From: Streptomyces sp. Mut1
GTDB lineage: Bacteria; Actinomycetota; Actinomycetes; Streptomycetales; Streptomycetaceae
NCBI RefSeq assembly: GCF_030719295.1
Contig: NZ_CP120997.1
Coordinates: 6,520,001 to 6,584,000 of the forward strand
Direction of reading: 5' to 3'
Length of the DNA stretch: 64,000 nucleotides
The translations under genes and the position numbers were made by a program. A model generated the notes under the pieces. It had not been told where the DNA came from. It did no database searches and worked only from the letters and a program-made list of their open reading frames with translations. Shown here piece by piece: positions 1 to 8,947 of this stretch; the first letter of the stretch is position 1, and each line of letters opens with the position of its first letter.

Positions 1-1
1 G

Positions 2-3000
2 CTGGTCTTCATGGCGGTCCTCTCCCCGCTGCTGACCGTCGTGGCGCTGGTCGTCGGCCCGCTGCTCTGGCTGATCGCCCTGCGCAGCCGCCGCGACCTG
101 TTCCCCGCCAACTGGCACGCCCAGCAGGAGGCCGCCGAGGTCGCGTCCACCGTCGAGGCGACCGTCACCGGCGTCCGCGTGGTGAAGGGCTTCGGCCAGG
201 AACAGCGCGAACTCACCGGCCTCGAAGCGCGCGCCCGCCACCTGTTCGCCTCCCGGCTGCGCGTCGTCCGCTTCACCAGCCGCTACAACCCCGCGCTCCA
301 GGCGGTCCCCGCGCTCGGCCAGGTCGCCGTCCTCGCGCTCGGCGGCTGGATGGCCCTGCACGGCCGGATCTCGCTCGGCACCTTCCTCGCCTTCACCACC
401 TACCTGGGCTCCTTCGTCACCCCGGTACGCCAGGTCGCCACCCTGCTCACCGTCTGGCAGCAGGCACGGGCGGGCGCCGAACGCGTCCTGGAGGTCGTGG
501 ACGAGGCCCCCGTGATCACGGACGCGCCCGGCGCCCGCGAACTGCCCGACGAGCCCCCGGCCGTCTCCTGGGACGACGTCACCTTCGGGTACGGCGACGG
601 CGCCCCGCTCCTGGACGGCTTCACCCTCTACATCCGCCCCGGCGAGACCGTCGCCCTGATCGGCCCGGCCGGCTCCGGCAAGTCCACCGCCGCCGCCCTG
701 CTGCCCCGCTTCTACGACGTACCCTCCGGCGTCGTACGGGTCGGCGGCAGCGACGTCCGCGACCTCACCCTCGACTCGCTGCGCTCCCGGATCGGCTACG
801 TCTTCGAGGAGAGCCTCCTGCTCTCCGACACCGTGCGCGCCAACATCGCGTACGGAATGCCCGACGCCACCGACGCACAGGTGCGCGCGGCGGCCCGGAT
901 CGCCCGCGCCGACGAATTCATCGAACGGCTGCCCGAGGGCTACGACACCGTCGTCGGCGAACAGGGCCTCACCCTCTCCGGCGGCCAGCGCCAGCGCATG
1001 GCACTCGCCCGCGCCCTGATCGGCGACCCGGCCGTGCTCGTCCTGGACGACGCCACCTCGGCCATCGACGCCCGGGTCGAGGCCGAGATCCACCACCGGC
1101 TCCGCGAGGACGACCGCCGCCGCACCACGCTGATCGTGGCGCACCGACGCTCCACGCTGGAACTCGCCGACCGCGTCGCGATCCTCGACGGCGGCCGCGT
1201 CACGGACACCGGTACACCGGACGAACTGCGCGGCAGATCCGCCCTGTTCCGAGCACTCCTCGCCACCGAGGACACCCCGGGCGACACTCCCGCGCCCGCC
1301 CCCGGCACGGCCCCGGGCTGCCCCACCCCGCACCTGTGGCTGCGCCCCGACGGCGACGACGACGAACAGCTGGAGGGCACCGCGGTCCGCGCCGCCCAGG
1401 CACTCGCCGAGGCCGCGGCCACCTCCGGGCCCGGACGCGCGGGACCCGGCGGCGGGGTGCTCGGCTCGGCCCCGCCCAGCCCCGAACTCCTCGAAGGACT
1501 CGCCCGGCTCCCGCTGCCCGCCGCCGACCCGAAGGTGCCCACCGAACAGGCCGTCGCCGCCGACACGCACTTCGGGCTCGGCGCCCTGCTGCGGCCCCTC
1601 CGGCTGCCGCTCCTGCTCGGCCTGCTGCTCGTCGCGCTCGACGCCGGAGCCCAGATCGCGGTGCCGGTGCTCGTGCGGCACGGCGTGGACCGGGGCGTCG
1701 CCCACCACGCCGGGCACGTCCTGTTCGCCGCGGCGGCGGTCGCCGGCCTGGTGGTGGCCGCGAACTGGCTGACCGGCGTCGCCCAGGTGCGGACCACCGG
1801 GCGCACCGGCGAGCGCCTCCTCTACACCTTGCGCGTGAAAACCTTCGCCCAGCTCCAGCGCCTCGGCCTCGACTACTACGAGCGCGAACTCGGCGGCCGG
1901 ATCATGACCCGGATGACCACCGATGTCGACGCCCTGTCGAACTTCCTCCAGACCGGCCTGATCACCGCCGTGGTCAGCCTGCTCACGGTCCTCGGCGTCC
2001 TGGTCACCCTGCTGGTCATCGACGCGGAACTCGCCCTGGTGCTGCTCGCCGCGCTCCCGCTGCTCATCGCCGCCACCGCGGTCTTCCGCCACTACTCGGT
2101 CCCCGCCTACCGCGAGGCCCGGGAGCGGATCAGCGCCGTCAACGCCTGCCTCCAGGAGAACGTCACCGCGATCCGCGTCACCCAGGCCTTCCGCCGCGAA
2201 CAGCGCAACGCCGCCGACTTCGCCGTACTCGCCCGGTCCTTCCGGGACTCCCGGCTGCGCGCCCAGCGGTACATGGGCACGTTCTTCCCGTTCGTCGAAT
2301 TCCTCGGCACGCTCTGCTCGGCGGCGGTGCTCACCGTGGGCGCGGCCCAGGTGCGCGCGGGGGAGCTGAGCGCGGGCACGCTCATCGCGTTCCTGCTGTA
2401 CGTGGAGCTGTTCTTCTCACCGATCCAGCAGCTCTCGCAGGTCTTCGACGGCTACCAGCAGGCGGTCGTCGGCCTCGGCCGGCTCCGCACCCTGATGAAC
2501 ACCCCGGCCGGCACCCCGCCCGCGGAGAACCCCCGGCCGGTGCCCGCCCTGCGTGGCGAGGTGGAGTTCGACGCGGTCTCCTTCGGGTACGCGGGCGGCG
2601 GCGGCCACCGGGTCCTGCACGGGGTGAGCCTGCGCATCGCGCCGGGCGAGACGGTCGCGCTCGTCGGCGCCACGGGCGCGGGCAAGTCGACGGTGGTCAA
2701 GCTCCTCGCCCGGTTCTACGACCCGTCGGCCGGTACGGTCCGGGTGGACGGGCACGACCTGCGCGACCTGGACCTGACCGCCTTCCGCCGCCGGCTGGGC
2801 GTGGTCCCGCAGGAGGCGCACCTGTTCAGCGGCACCGTCCGCGACGCCATCGCCTACGGGCGCCCGGACGCCACCGACGCCGAGGTGGAGCGGGCCGCCC
2901 GGGCGGTCGGGGCACACGAGATGGTCGCCGGGCTGCGGCTCGGCTACCTCCAGCCGGTGGGGGAGCGGGGCCGCGGTCTCTCCGCCGGGCAGCGCCAGCT

Positions 3001-3346
3001 CCTCGCCCTGGCACGGGCCGAACTCGTCGACCCGGACGTGCTCCTGCTGGACGAGGCGACCGCCTCGCTGGACCTGGCCACCGAGCGCCGGGTCGCCGCG
3101 GCCACCGAGGCGCTGGCCCGTCGCCGTACCACCGTCGTCGTCGCCCACCGGCTGACCACGGCGGCCCGCGCGGACCGGGTGGTGGTGCTCGACGCGGGAA
3201 CCGTCGTCGAGACCGGCACCCACACCGACCTGCTCGCCGCCCGCGGCCCCTACCGGCGGCTGTGGGACGCCTTCCGGGAGACCGGCCCCGGCGCGGCCGT
3301 CGACCACCTGAATGTCAGTGAACTCGTCAAGGAGAACGCACGATGA
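2..3346 (+). CDS. Fused double ABC exporter (TMD-NBD-TMD-NBD), 5' truncated by window
   Basis: Multidrug-type ABC exporter with both halves in one chain. The window opens inside the first membrane domain, so the start is missing; 1111 residues are visible from the Met at position 11. Numbering from that Met: Walker A GPAGSGKST near 217, signature LSGGQ near 322, Walker B ending LVLDD near 345; a proline/alanine-rich linker near 420-500; a second membrane domain near 520-830; second Walker A GATGAGKST near 886, signature LSAGQ near 990, Walker B LLLDE near 1015. NBD1 has Asp where the catalytic Glu should be and Glu for the Q-loop Gln, and NBD2 has LSAGQ. These changes fall in the same composite ATP site, as in asymmetric heterodimeric exporters, so only one site should hydrolyse ATP well. 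It overlaps the next gene by ATGA. The substrate cannot be read from sequence. Confidence 0.9.
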   Translation: MVFMAVLSPLLTVVALVVGPLLWLIALRSRRDLFPANWHAQQEAAEVASTVEATVTGVRVVKGFGQEQRELTGLEARARHLFASRLRVVRFTSRYNPALQAVPALGQVAVLALGGWMALHGRISLGTFLAFTTYLGSFVTPVRQVATLLTVWQQARAGAERVLEVVDEAPVITDAPGARELPDEPPAVSWDDVTFGYGDGAPLLDGFTLYIRPGETVALIGPAGSGKSTAAALLPRFYDVPSGVVRVGGSDVRDLTLDSLRSRIGYVFEESLLLSDTVRANIAYGMPDATDAQVRAAARIARADEFIERLPEGYDTVVGEQGLTLSGGQRQRMALARALIGDPAVLVLDDATSAIDARVEAEIHHRLREDDRRRTTLIVAHRRSTLELADRVAILDGGRVTDTGTPDELRGRSALFRALLATEDTPGDTPAPAPGTAPGCPTPHLWLRPDGDDDEQLEGTAVRAAQALAEAAATSGPGRAGPGGGVLGSAPPSPELLEGLARLPLPAADPKVPTEQAVAADTHFGLGALLRPLRLPLLLGLLLVALDAGAQIAVPVLVRHGVDRGVAHHAGHVLFAAAAVAGLVVAANWLTGVAQVRTTGRTGERLLYTLRVKTFAQLQRLGLDYYERELGGRIMTRMTTDVDALSNFLQTGLITAVVSLLTVLGVLVTLLVIDAELALVLLAALPLLIAATAVFRHYSVPAYREARERISAVNACLQENVTAIRVTQAFRREQRNAADFAVLARSFRDSRLRAQRYMGTFFPFVEFLGTLCSAAVLTVGAAQVRAGELSAGTLIAFLLYVELFFSPIQQLSQVFDGYQQAVVGLGRLRTLMNTPAGTPPAENPRPVPALRGEVEFDAVSFGYAGGGGHRVLHGVSLRIAPGETVALVGATGAGKSTVVKLLARFYDPSAGTVRVDGHDLRDLDLTAFRRRLGVVPQEAHLFSGTVRDAIAYGRPDATDAEVERAARAVGAHEMVAGLRLGYLQPVGERGRGLSAGQRQLLALARAELVDPDVLLLDEATASLDLATERRVAAATEALARRRTTVVVAHRLTTAARADRVVVLDAGTVVETGTHTDLLAARGPYRRLWDAFRETGPGAAVDHLNVSELVKENAR

Positions 3347-4386
3347 CGCAGTACCGCGATTTCGGCCGCACCGGAGTGAAGGTCAGCCCGCTGTGCCTGG
3401 GCACGATGATGTTCGGGGCGCGCGGCAACACCGACCACGACGACAGCGTCCGGATCATCCACCACGCACTGGACTCCGGCATCAACTTCGTGGACACCGC
3501 CGACGTCTACTCGGCCGGTGAGTCCGAGACCATCGTCGGCAAGGCACTGGCCGGCGGGCGCCGCGACAACGTCGTCCTCGCCACCAAGTTCCACGGCAGC
3601 CTCGGAACCGACCCCAACGAGCAGGGGAACTCCCGCCGTTGGATCATCCGCGAGGTGGAGAACAGCCTGCGCCGGCTCGGCACGGACTGGATCGACCTCT
3701 ACCAGGTGCACCGCCCCGAGCCCGGCACCGACTTCGACGAGACCCTCGGCGCCCTCTCCGACCTGGTCCACCAGGGCAAGATCCGCTACATCGGCACCTC
3801 CACGTTCGAGCCGTCGGCGATCGTGGAGGGCCAGTGGACCGCCGAGCGGCGCGGCCGCGAACGCGTCGTCGCCGAGCAGCCCCCGTACTCGATCCTGGCC
3901 CGGGGCATCGAGCGCGAGGTGCTGCCCACCGCCCGGCGGTACGGCCTCGCCGTGCTGTCCTGGAGCCCGCTGGCCGGCGGCTGGCTCTCCGGCCGCTACC
4001 GCGAGGGGGCCGCCCAGCCGGACTCCGGCCGGGCCGCCCGGCAGGCCGAGCGGTTCGACATCGCGTCCCCGGAGAACGCCGCCAAGCTCGCCGCCGCCGA
4101 GGCGCTCGCCCAGCTGGCCGACGAGGCCGGGCTCACCCTCGTCCAGCTCGCCCTGGCCTTCGTGCTGGAGCACCCCGCCGTCACCTCCGCGATCATCGGC
4201 CCGCGCACCCTGGACCAGCTGACCAGCCAGCTCGGCGCGGACCGGGTGCGGCTGAGCCAGGACGTGCTGGACCGGATCGACAAGATCGTCCCGCCGGGCA
4301 CCAACCTCTCGTCCCGGGACGCCGGTTACCACCCCGCCGACCTCACCGACCCGGCCCTGCGCCGCCGTTCGCACCCCGGCGCGTGA
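3343..4386 (+). CDS. Aldo/keto reductase
   Basis: NADPH-dependent oxidoreductase of the aldo/keto reductase superfamily, 347 residues, expected to be cytosolic with a TIM-barrel fold. The N-terminus (FGRTGVKVSPLCLGTMMFG) and the tetrad are clear: Asp and Tyr in NFVDTADVY, Lys in LATKFHG and His in YQVHRPE. The cofactor phosphate-binding loop is near the C-terminus (AIIGPRTLDQL). The ATG overlaps the stop of the ABC exporter as ATGA, so it is probably translationally coupled and co-transcribed. The sequence resembles the YghZ/oxidoreductase subgroup found widely in Streptomyces, but the physiological substrate is unknown. It ends directly against the convergent SnoaL-like gene with no intergenic DNA. 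Confidence 0.92.
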   Translation: MTQYRDFGRTGVKVSPLCLGTMMFGARGNTDHDDSVRIIHHALDSGINFVDTADVYSAGESETIVGKALAGGRRDNVVLATKFHGSLGTDPNEQGNSRRWIIREVENSLRRLGTDWIDLYQVHRPEPGTDFDETLGALSDLVHQGKIRYIGTSTFEPSAIVEGQWTAERRGRERVVAEQPPYSILARGIEREVLPTARRYGLAVLSWSPLAGGWLSGRYREGAAQPDSGRAARQAERFDIASPENAAKLAAAEALAQLADEAGLTLVQLALAFVLEHPAVTSAIIGPRTLDQLTSQLGADRVRLSQDVLDRIDKIVPPGTNLSSRDAGYHPADLTDPALRRRSHPGA

Positions 4387-4749
4387 TCAGGCGGCCGGCA
4401 CCCGGTCCAGGAAGCCGCTGACCGAGCTGATCCGCCCGTCGTCGGTGAGGGCCGCCACGTCCGAACCGGCGACGGGCGCCGAACCGTCCGGGGCGACCAG
4501 CTCCCAGCCGAAGCGGACCAGGGCGTGGTGGCCGTCCACCGGCCCGGCCGGCCGGAAGACGAACCCGGGAAACTGCTGCCGGGCACCGGAGATGGCCGCC
4601 GCCAGCTGTTCGTGGCCCCGGACGTCGGCGAGCGGGTCGGTGTACGTGGCGTCGTCGCTGAACGCCGCGGCGACGGCCTTGTCCAGCTCCTCGGGAGCGG
4701 CGTTCCAGGCGGCGAAGTAGCGCTGCACGGCGTCGTCGTACGCGGTCAT
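4387..4749 (-). CDS. SnoaL/NTF2-like protein
   Basis: Small protein of 120 residues with the cone-shaped alpha+beta (NTF2/SnoaL-like) signature: an N-terminal helix (YDDAVQRYFAAWNA), a short segment with acidic and aromatic residues (FSDDATYTDPLADVRG), and beta strands ending in GFLDRVPAA. Members act as small-molecule isomerases, cyclases or ligand-binding proteins, or have no known activity. No catalytic set can be assigned by eye. Its stop abuts the stop of the convergent aldo/keto reductase, so the two transcripts must overlap or end inside each other. The ATG at 4749 fits the domain start; no longer start is needed. Confidence 0.7.
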   Translation of the reverse strand: MTAYDDAVQRYFAAWNAAPEELDKAVAAAFSDDATYTDPLADVRGHEQLAAAISGARQQFPGFVFRPAGPVDGHHALVRFGWELVAPDGSAPVAGSDVAALTDDGRISSVSGFLDRVPAA

Positions 4750-4870
4750 CGTGGAGTCCTCTCATCGGGCTCCCGGCCGGTGGGCCGGGGAGCGCTGTGC
4801 TCGTGAGGAACACGATGTCCGACGGTGCGCGGACCGTCGATTACCTCCGGGGTAAGGGGGTGCGCGGGCG

Positions 4871-5332
4871 CTACGTCCCGTCGGGGCCGTCCGCGATGAC
4901 GTGCATGGCCGCCTCCTCGGCGGAGGCCGCCGCACCGTCGATCCCGACGTCCTCGCCGGCCATGCTGTCCGGCTCGTTCACATCGAGGTCACGGGTGAGC
5001 CGTCCGGCGCGCGCGGTGCCGACCTCACCGTCCCAGGGCTCACCGTCCCCGTCCACGACATCGCCCACACCGTCCCCGTCCGGGGCGCTCTCCTCGGGCA
5101 GCTCGCGCGACAGCCGCTCCTCCAGCGGTTCGCCCCGCCGCTGCTCGGCCGGGGTCGTCAGCAGATCCTGCGCCGCCCACGGCCGCTCGGGCGGCGAATA
5201 GCCCCGGTCGAGCACGTCGGCCAGCTCCGGGTCGGCGAGGGTGTCCTCCGTGTCCAGCTGCTCGACGGGGTCACCGGCCTGCGACTGAGGCTGGGGCTGA
5301 TAGACGTCGTCGCCCCGGTCGGCATCATCCAT
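4871..5332 (-). CDS. DUF5709 family acidic protein
   Basis: Acidic, probably disordered protein of 153 residues. The motif order (YSPPERPW, then EQRRGEPLEERLSRELPE, then a DGD-rich stretch and AGRLTRDLD) matches the actinobacterial DUF5709 family. The reading frame stays open upstream, but the ATG at 5332 was chosen because a purine-rich Shine-Dalgarno (GGGAAGGGAAG) lies just before it and the family similarity begins there. Function is unknown. It is divergent from the DUF6296-like gene at 5532; the 199-bp gap between them should hold both promoters. Confidence 0.75.
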   Translation of the reverse strand: MDDADRGDDVYQPQPQSQAGDPVEQLDTEDTLADPELADVLDRGYSPPERPWAAQDLLTTPAEQRRGEPLEERLSRELPEESAPDGDGVGDVVDGDGEPWDGEVGTARAGRLTRDLDVNEPDSMAGEDVGIDGAAASAEEAAMHVIADGPDGT

Positions 5333-5531
5333 GGCGCTTCCCTTCCCGTGGCGGGGCTCCCCTTCAGCATAGGCAGCAGGCGCCCGGCCCCGCAGGGCGC
5401 GGCGGTGCGCCTGCAATCGGGTGAAGTGTGCGCAACCATGGACAGTGCAGGCCGAGCCGGGGGTACCCGTCGGGCGCCCGCAGGAAGGGCCGGCCACGAG
5501 AGGCCAGGAGAGGTCGTCTGGAGAGCGCGTC

Positions 5532-5771
5532 ATGGATTATCCCGAGAGCTACCAGCTCGTGTTCCAGTCGTCGGCCGTCGAGGACGACACGGTGACCGTC
5601 CGGCGCACGGCACGGAGCGGAGCGGGCGGGCACCCCGTCTACGAGGACGAGACAGGCATCGTCCGCGCCGAGATCAGCGACCACGGGGAGGTGCGCATGC
5701 TCGCCAGCGGCGGCCATCAGCGCCTCGGAACACCCCTGGTGGTACGCGAACAGGCCGCCTGGAACGGCTGA
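5532..5771 (+). CDS. DUF6296-like small protein
   Basis: A 79-residue protein beginning MDYPESYQLVF, with a central RTGAGG-like turn (SGAGGHPVYEDETGIVRAEI) and the ending VRMLASGGHQRLGTPLVV. This pattern fits small Streptomyces proteins labelled DUF6296; recognition is from memory. An upstream extension of the open frame is ignored because a GGAGAG element lies ahead of the ATG and the conserved block starts there. No transmembrane segment or catalytic motif is visible. A strong hairpin terminator follows directly, so it appears to be a single-gene unit. Confidence 0.65.
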   Translation: MDYPESYQLVFQSSAVEDDTVTVRRTARSGAGGHPVYEDETGIVRAEISDHGEVRMLASGGHQRLGTPLVVREQAAWNG

Positions 5772-5787
5772 GAACTCCCTCACCGCC

Positions 5788-5827
5788 CCGGGGCGCGGCA
5801 GCTCGGAACCGAGCGGCCGCGCCCCGG
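5788..5827 (+). terminator. Long hairpin terminator
   Basis: A 19-bp stem with one mismatch: outer arms CCGGGGCGCGGC and GCCGCGCCCCGG, inner arms GCTCGG and CCGAGC around an AA loop. It lies 17 bp after the stop of the DUF6296-like gene. There is no T-run, as is usual in Streptomyces. Confidence 0.7.
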
Positions 5828-6006
5828 CACGTCCACGCGCGGACCGCGTCCTACCACGAGGACACGTGTACGTACATCGTGCCGACGCAGGACAATCCGG
5901 CCCCGCACGTCCAACACTTGGTCGAAATTTTGCCCCTGGTGGGCGGCTCCGGGAGGACACCAGGCAGACTCACCCTGTAGGAATCTCGCCACGAAGAGGA
6001 TCACCA

Positions 6007-6591
6007 ATGATCACGTTGAACAAGGAAGACGGCCCGGCGGACCTGGACGGAGTCACCCACCTGTCCATCGGCGTCTCCTGGGACCCCACCGTCGGCAGCA
6101 GTGGCGGGCTGATGGGGAAGCTGCGGCAGAAGAAGGGCACGGACCTCGACCTCATCGCCATCGCGATGCAGGGCGCGGACCCGGTCCGGCTGGCAGGCCT
6201 GGACTCCCTGGACCCGCTGGGCAACGGCTCGCTGATCCACAGCGGTGACAACCAGACCGGGAAGGGCGACGGCGACGACGAGACGGTCACCGTCGACTTC
6301 GCCAAGGTGCCGCCGAACGTCACCGCGATCGTCTTCATCGCCGCCGCGTACAAGAAGGGCAGCTCCTTCCAGAACGCGCGCAACGTCAGCATCAAGGTGT
6401 ACGACGCCACGGGCGGCAGCAGCCAGCAGGTCGCCGACATCTGGCCGAGCCTGCTCACCACCGACAACGGCTGCGCGGTGGCGAAGGCCATGCGCGTCGG
6501 GGCCGGCTGGAAGCTCCAGGTGATCAATGAGACGGGCAAGATCAAGCAGGGCGACGAGCACGCCCTGATGCGTTTCGCGATCAGCAAGTAA
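6007..6591 (+). CDS. terD: TerD family calcium-binding stress protein
   Basis: A 194-residue TerD-domain protein of the tellurite resistance/stress family, expected in the cytosol. The family's calcium-binding acidic loops are visible: SWDPT near residue 25 and the loop SGDNQTGKGDGDDE near 79-92, which has the Asp pattern seen in TerD structures. The core ends with the conserved block GAGWKLQVIN. The ATG at 6007 follows GAAGAGG; an open frame further upstream lacks family similarity. Streptomyces carry many TerD paralogues linked to ion stress and development, so tellurite resistance itself should not be assumed. The gene stands alone, between two hairpin terminators. Confidence 0.92.
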   Translation: MITLNKEDGPADLDGVTHLSIGVSWDPTVGSSGGLMGKLRQKKGTDLDLIAIAMQGADPVRLAGLDSLDPLGNGSLIHSGDNQTGKGDGDDETVTVDFAKVPPNVTAIVFIAAAYKKGSSFQNARNVSIKVYDATGGSSQQVADIWPSLLTTDNGCAVAKAMRVGAGWKLQVINETGKIKQGDEHALMRFAISK

Positions 6592-6611
6592 CGCGTGGCG
6601 GGGGCCACGCG
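6592..6611 (+). terminator. Hairpin directly after terD
   Basis: Perfect 8-bp stem CGCGTGGC / GCCACGCG with a GGGG loop, starting at the base after the terD stop codon. Confidence 0.6.
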
Positions 6612-6640
6612 CACCGCAGCCCCGGCCCGCGGGCGCCCGG

Positions 6641-7522
6641 TCAGTCGACCCGGCGCGCGCGGGCCGGGGCCGTCGCGTTTCCCGAGGCGAGCGGGGAACG
6701 CGCCAGCTCCACGCACCCCGCAGCGATCAGCCCGAGAGCCAGCAGCTCGGGGAGCACCCACCAGCCGGTGCGCAGGTCCTCGCCGAACAGGGTCACCCCG
6801 TACAGGACGCTGATCAGCGCGTCGCCCAGGGTCAGACACGGCTGCACGGCGACGAGCGTGCCCGCCTGGAGCGCGTTCTGCAGGAGGAAGAGAGCCCCGA
6901 CGCCCGCCGCCGCGGTGGCGTACAGCTGCCAGGAGGTGAACAGCGCCCCGGCACCGCCCCCGCCGTCGAGCCGGGCCATGGCGTCCTTCATCAGCGCGGC
7001 GGTGAGCGCGTAGGCGCAGGCGGCGGCCGTGGCCAGCAGGGCCGCACGGACATTGCCCCGGGTGGCCAGCCCACCCGCGATCAGCAGCGTCTCGACCAGG
7101 CCCGTCAGGATCAGCGCCGGCACCCACGCGGCCCCGTGCACCGCGCTGCTGCCGCCGCCCGGCGCGGCCGACGCCATGCCGAGGGCCAGCCCCAGCGTCA
7201 CGGCCGCCACCCCGAGCCAGACCGGCCGGGGCAGCGGCGCCCGCATCATGAAGCCGGCCAGCAGCAGCGTCGCCGGAAGCTCGATCACGAAGATCGGCTG
7301 GACCACCGAGATCGGGCCCGTGGCCAGCGCCACGGCCTGGCAGACGGCGGCGACGATGACCAGGCCGATTCCCGCGAGCCACACCTTCTGGCGCAGCAGG
7401 TGGCCGATCAGCGACATCCCCACGGCGTCGGTGTGCGGGACTTCGAGGGCGGCGCGGCGCTGGAGGACGGAGGCGGAACCGTTGCTGAAGGCGGTCAGAA
7501 TGGCGAACAGGACGGCGATCAC
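6641..7522 (-). CDS. DMT/EamA-type membrane transporter
   Basis: Integral membrane protein of about 293 residues with roughly nine to ten hydrophobic segments, resembling the drug/metabolite transporter (EamA-like) superfamily. The first helix is VIAVLFAILTAFSNGSASVL and the glycine/alanine-rich helices GIGLVIVAAVCQAVALATG and LPELLALGLIAAGCVEL are typical. I chose the GTG at 7522 because it starts the first helix; a GTG at 7573 would add a 17-residue hydrophilic leader, and neither has a convincing Shine-Dalgarno. Substrate unknown. It is divergent from the AlkZ-like gene. Confidence 0.8.
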   Translation of the reverse strand: MIAVLFAILTAFSNGSASVLQRRAALEVPHTDAVGMSLIGHLLRQKVWLAGIGLVIVAAVCQAVALATGPISVVQPIFVIELPATLLLAGFMMRAPLPRPVWLGVAAVTLGLALGMASAAPGGGSSAVHGAAWVPALILTGLVETLLIAGGLATRGNVRAALLATAAACAYALTAALMKDAMARLDGGGGAGALFTSWQLYATAAAGVGALFLLQNALQAGTLVAVQPCLTLGDALISVLYGVTLFGEDLRTGWWVLPELLALGLIAAGCVELARSPLASGNATAPARARRVD

Positions 7523-7645
7523 CGGACCATCATGCGGGTCGCCCCGGCCCGATCCCGGCTTCCTCCGGACCACGGCATGGCGGCCTTCGCCGGGCGGGCC
7601 CGATTAGGAACGAACCGGACCTGATGGCCGCGTAGCGTGCCGTCC

Positions 7646-8800
7646 ATGGCCGCGCACACGAAGACCTCCGCAGGCACCGCACCCGTCCTCACGCCCAGGG
7701 CGCTCGGCCGGGCGACCCTGGAACGCCAGCTCCTGCTGCGCCGGACCGAGATGAGCGCGAAGGACGCCGTCGCCCACCTCGTCGGCCTCCAGGCCCAGAA
7801 CACCAAGCCGCCGTACTACCAGCTCCTGGCACGGCTGAAGGGGTTCAGACCGGCCGAGCTGGCCGCGCTGATGGAGTCGCGCGAGGTCGTCCGCATCGTC
7901 ACCCTGCGCTCCACCATCCACACCCACACCGCCGAGGACGCGCTGACCCTGCGCCCCCTGGTGCAGCCGGCCCGCGACCGGGAGCTCGGGGTCTTCCGGA
8001 AGGGCCTCACGGGCGTGGACCTGGACCGCCTCGCCGAGCTGAGCCGGGCGTACGTGGAGGAGGAGCCCCGCACCCCGAAGCAGATCCGGGAAAGGCTGCT
8101 CCCCGAGTGGCCCGAAGCGGAACCGCGTGCGCTGAGCACCGCCGCCCGCTGTCTGCTGCCCCTGGTCCAGGTCACCCCGCGCGGTGTCTGGGGCCACAGC
8201 GGCGGCGTCGCGCTGACCACCGCCGAGCACTGGCTCGGCCGGCCGGCCCTGCCGGCACCCGCCCCCGACGCCACCGTGCTGCGCTACCTCGGCGCCTTCG
8301 GCCCGGCGTCCGTGAAGGACATGCAGTTCTGGGCGGGGCTGACCCGGCTGGGCGAGGTCTTCGAACGGCTGCGGCCCCGGCTGATCACCTTCCGCGACGA
8401 GAACGGCGTCGAACTCTTCGACCTGCCCGACGCCCCGCGCCCCGCCGAGGACACCCCCGCCCCGCCCCGCTTCCTCCCCGAGTTCGACAACGTCCTGCTC
8501 GGCCACGCCGACCGCACCCGGGTCATCCCGCTCCACCTCAGGGGGCTCAACGGGGTGGGCAACCAGACCTACGGAAGCGTGCTGGTGGACGGCTTCTTCG
8601 CCGCGGTCTGGCGGCTGGAGAAGACCCCGCGCGACGCACCCGCCGTGCTCACCGTGCAGGAACTGCGCCCGCTCACCGCCGCCGAACGCGACGCCCTGAC
8701 GGACGAGGCGGCCGCCCTGCCTTCCGTGATGGTCCCGGCCACCACCGACGGCACCGGCCACGACATCCGGTTCGCCCGGTTCGTGGACCTCGGCCGCTGA
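7646..8800 (+). CDS. AlkZ-like winged-helix (HTH_42) DNA glycosylase-family protein
   Basis: A 384-residue protein of the HTH_42/winged-helix family that contains AlkZ and YcaQ (AlkX), DNA glycosylases that remove bulky alkyl adducts or unhook interstrand crosslinks. The N-terminal block HLVGLQAQNTKPPYYQLL includes the Q-x-Q catalytic signature (Q49-A-Q51), the AlkZ type rather than the Q-x-D of YcaQ/AlkX. Downstream are helices typical of the tandem winged-helix core (LRSTIHTHTAEDA; YLGAFGPASVKDMQFW) and the C-terminal block LPEFDNVLLGHADRTRVIP. The ATG at 7646 (MAAHT) is preferred over a GTG three codons earlier. Activity on a given lesion is inference; many genomic members have no known lesion. 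Confidence 0.75.
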   Translation: MAAHTKTSAGTAPVLTPRALGRATLERQLLLRRTEMSAKDAVAHLVGLQAQNTKPPYYQLLARLKGFRPAELAALMESREVVRIVTLRSTIHTHTAEDALTLRPLVQPARDRELGVFRKGLTGVDLDRLAELSRAYVEEEPRTPKQIRERLLPEWPEAEPRALSTAARCLLPLVQVTPRGVWGHSGGVALTTAEHWLGRPALPAPAPDATVLRYLGAFGPASVKDMQFWAGLTRLGEVFERLRPRLITFRDENGVELFDLPDAPRPAEDTPAPPRFLPEFDNVLLGHADRTRVIPLHLRGLNGVGNQTYGSVLVDGFFAAVWRLEKTPRDAPAVLTVQELRPLTAAERDALTDEAAALPSVMVPATTDGTGHDIRFARFVDLGR

Positions 8801-8947
8801 CCGGGGCGGGGCACCGGCCGCCCACGGGTCCTCGGACCTCGCCGCTGACCCGGGCCCGGCACCGCCCGTCCGCCGGACCGGCGGGAGCGCCGGCCAGGCG
8901 TCGTGGGCCCAGGCGGGACTCCGCGGACACGGCCTACGGGACAGCCC

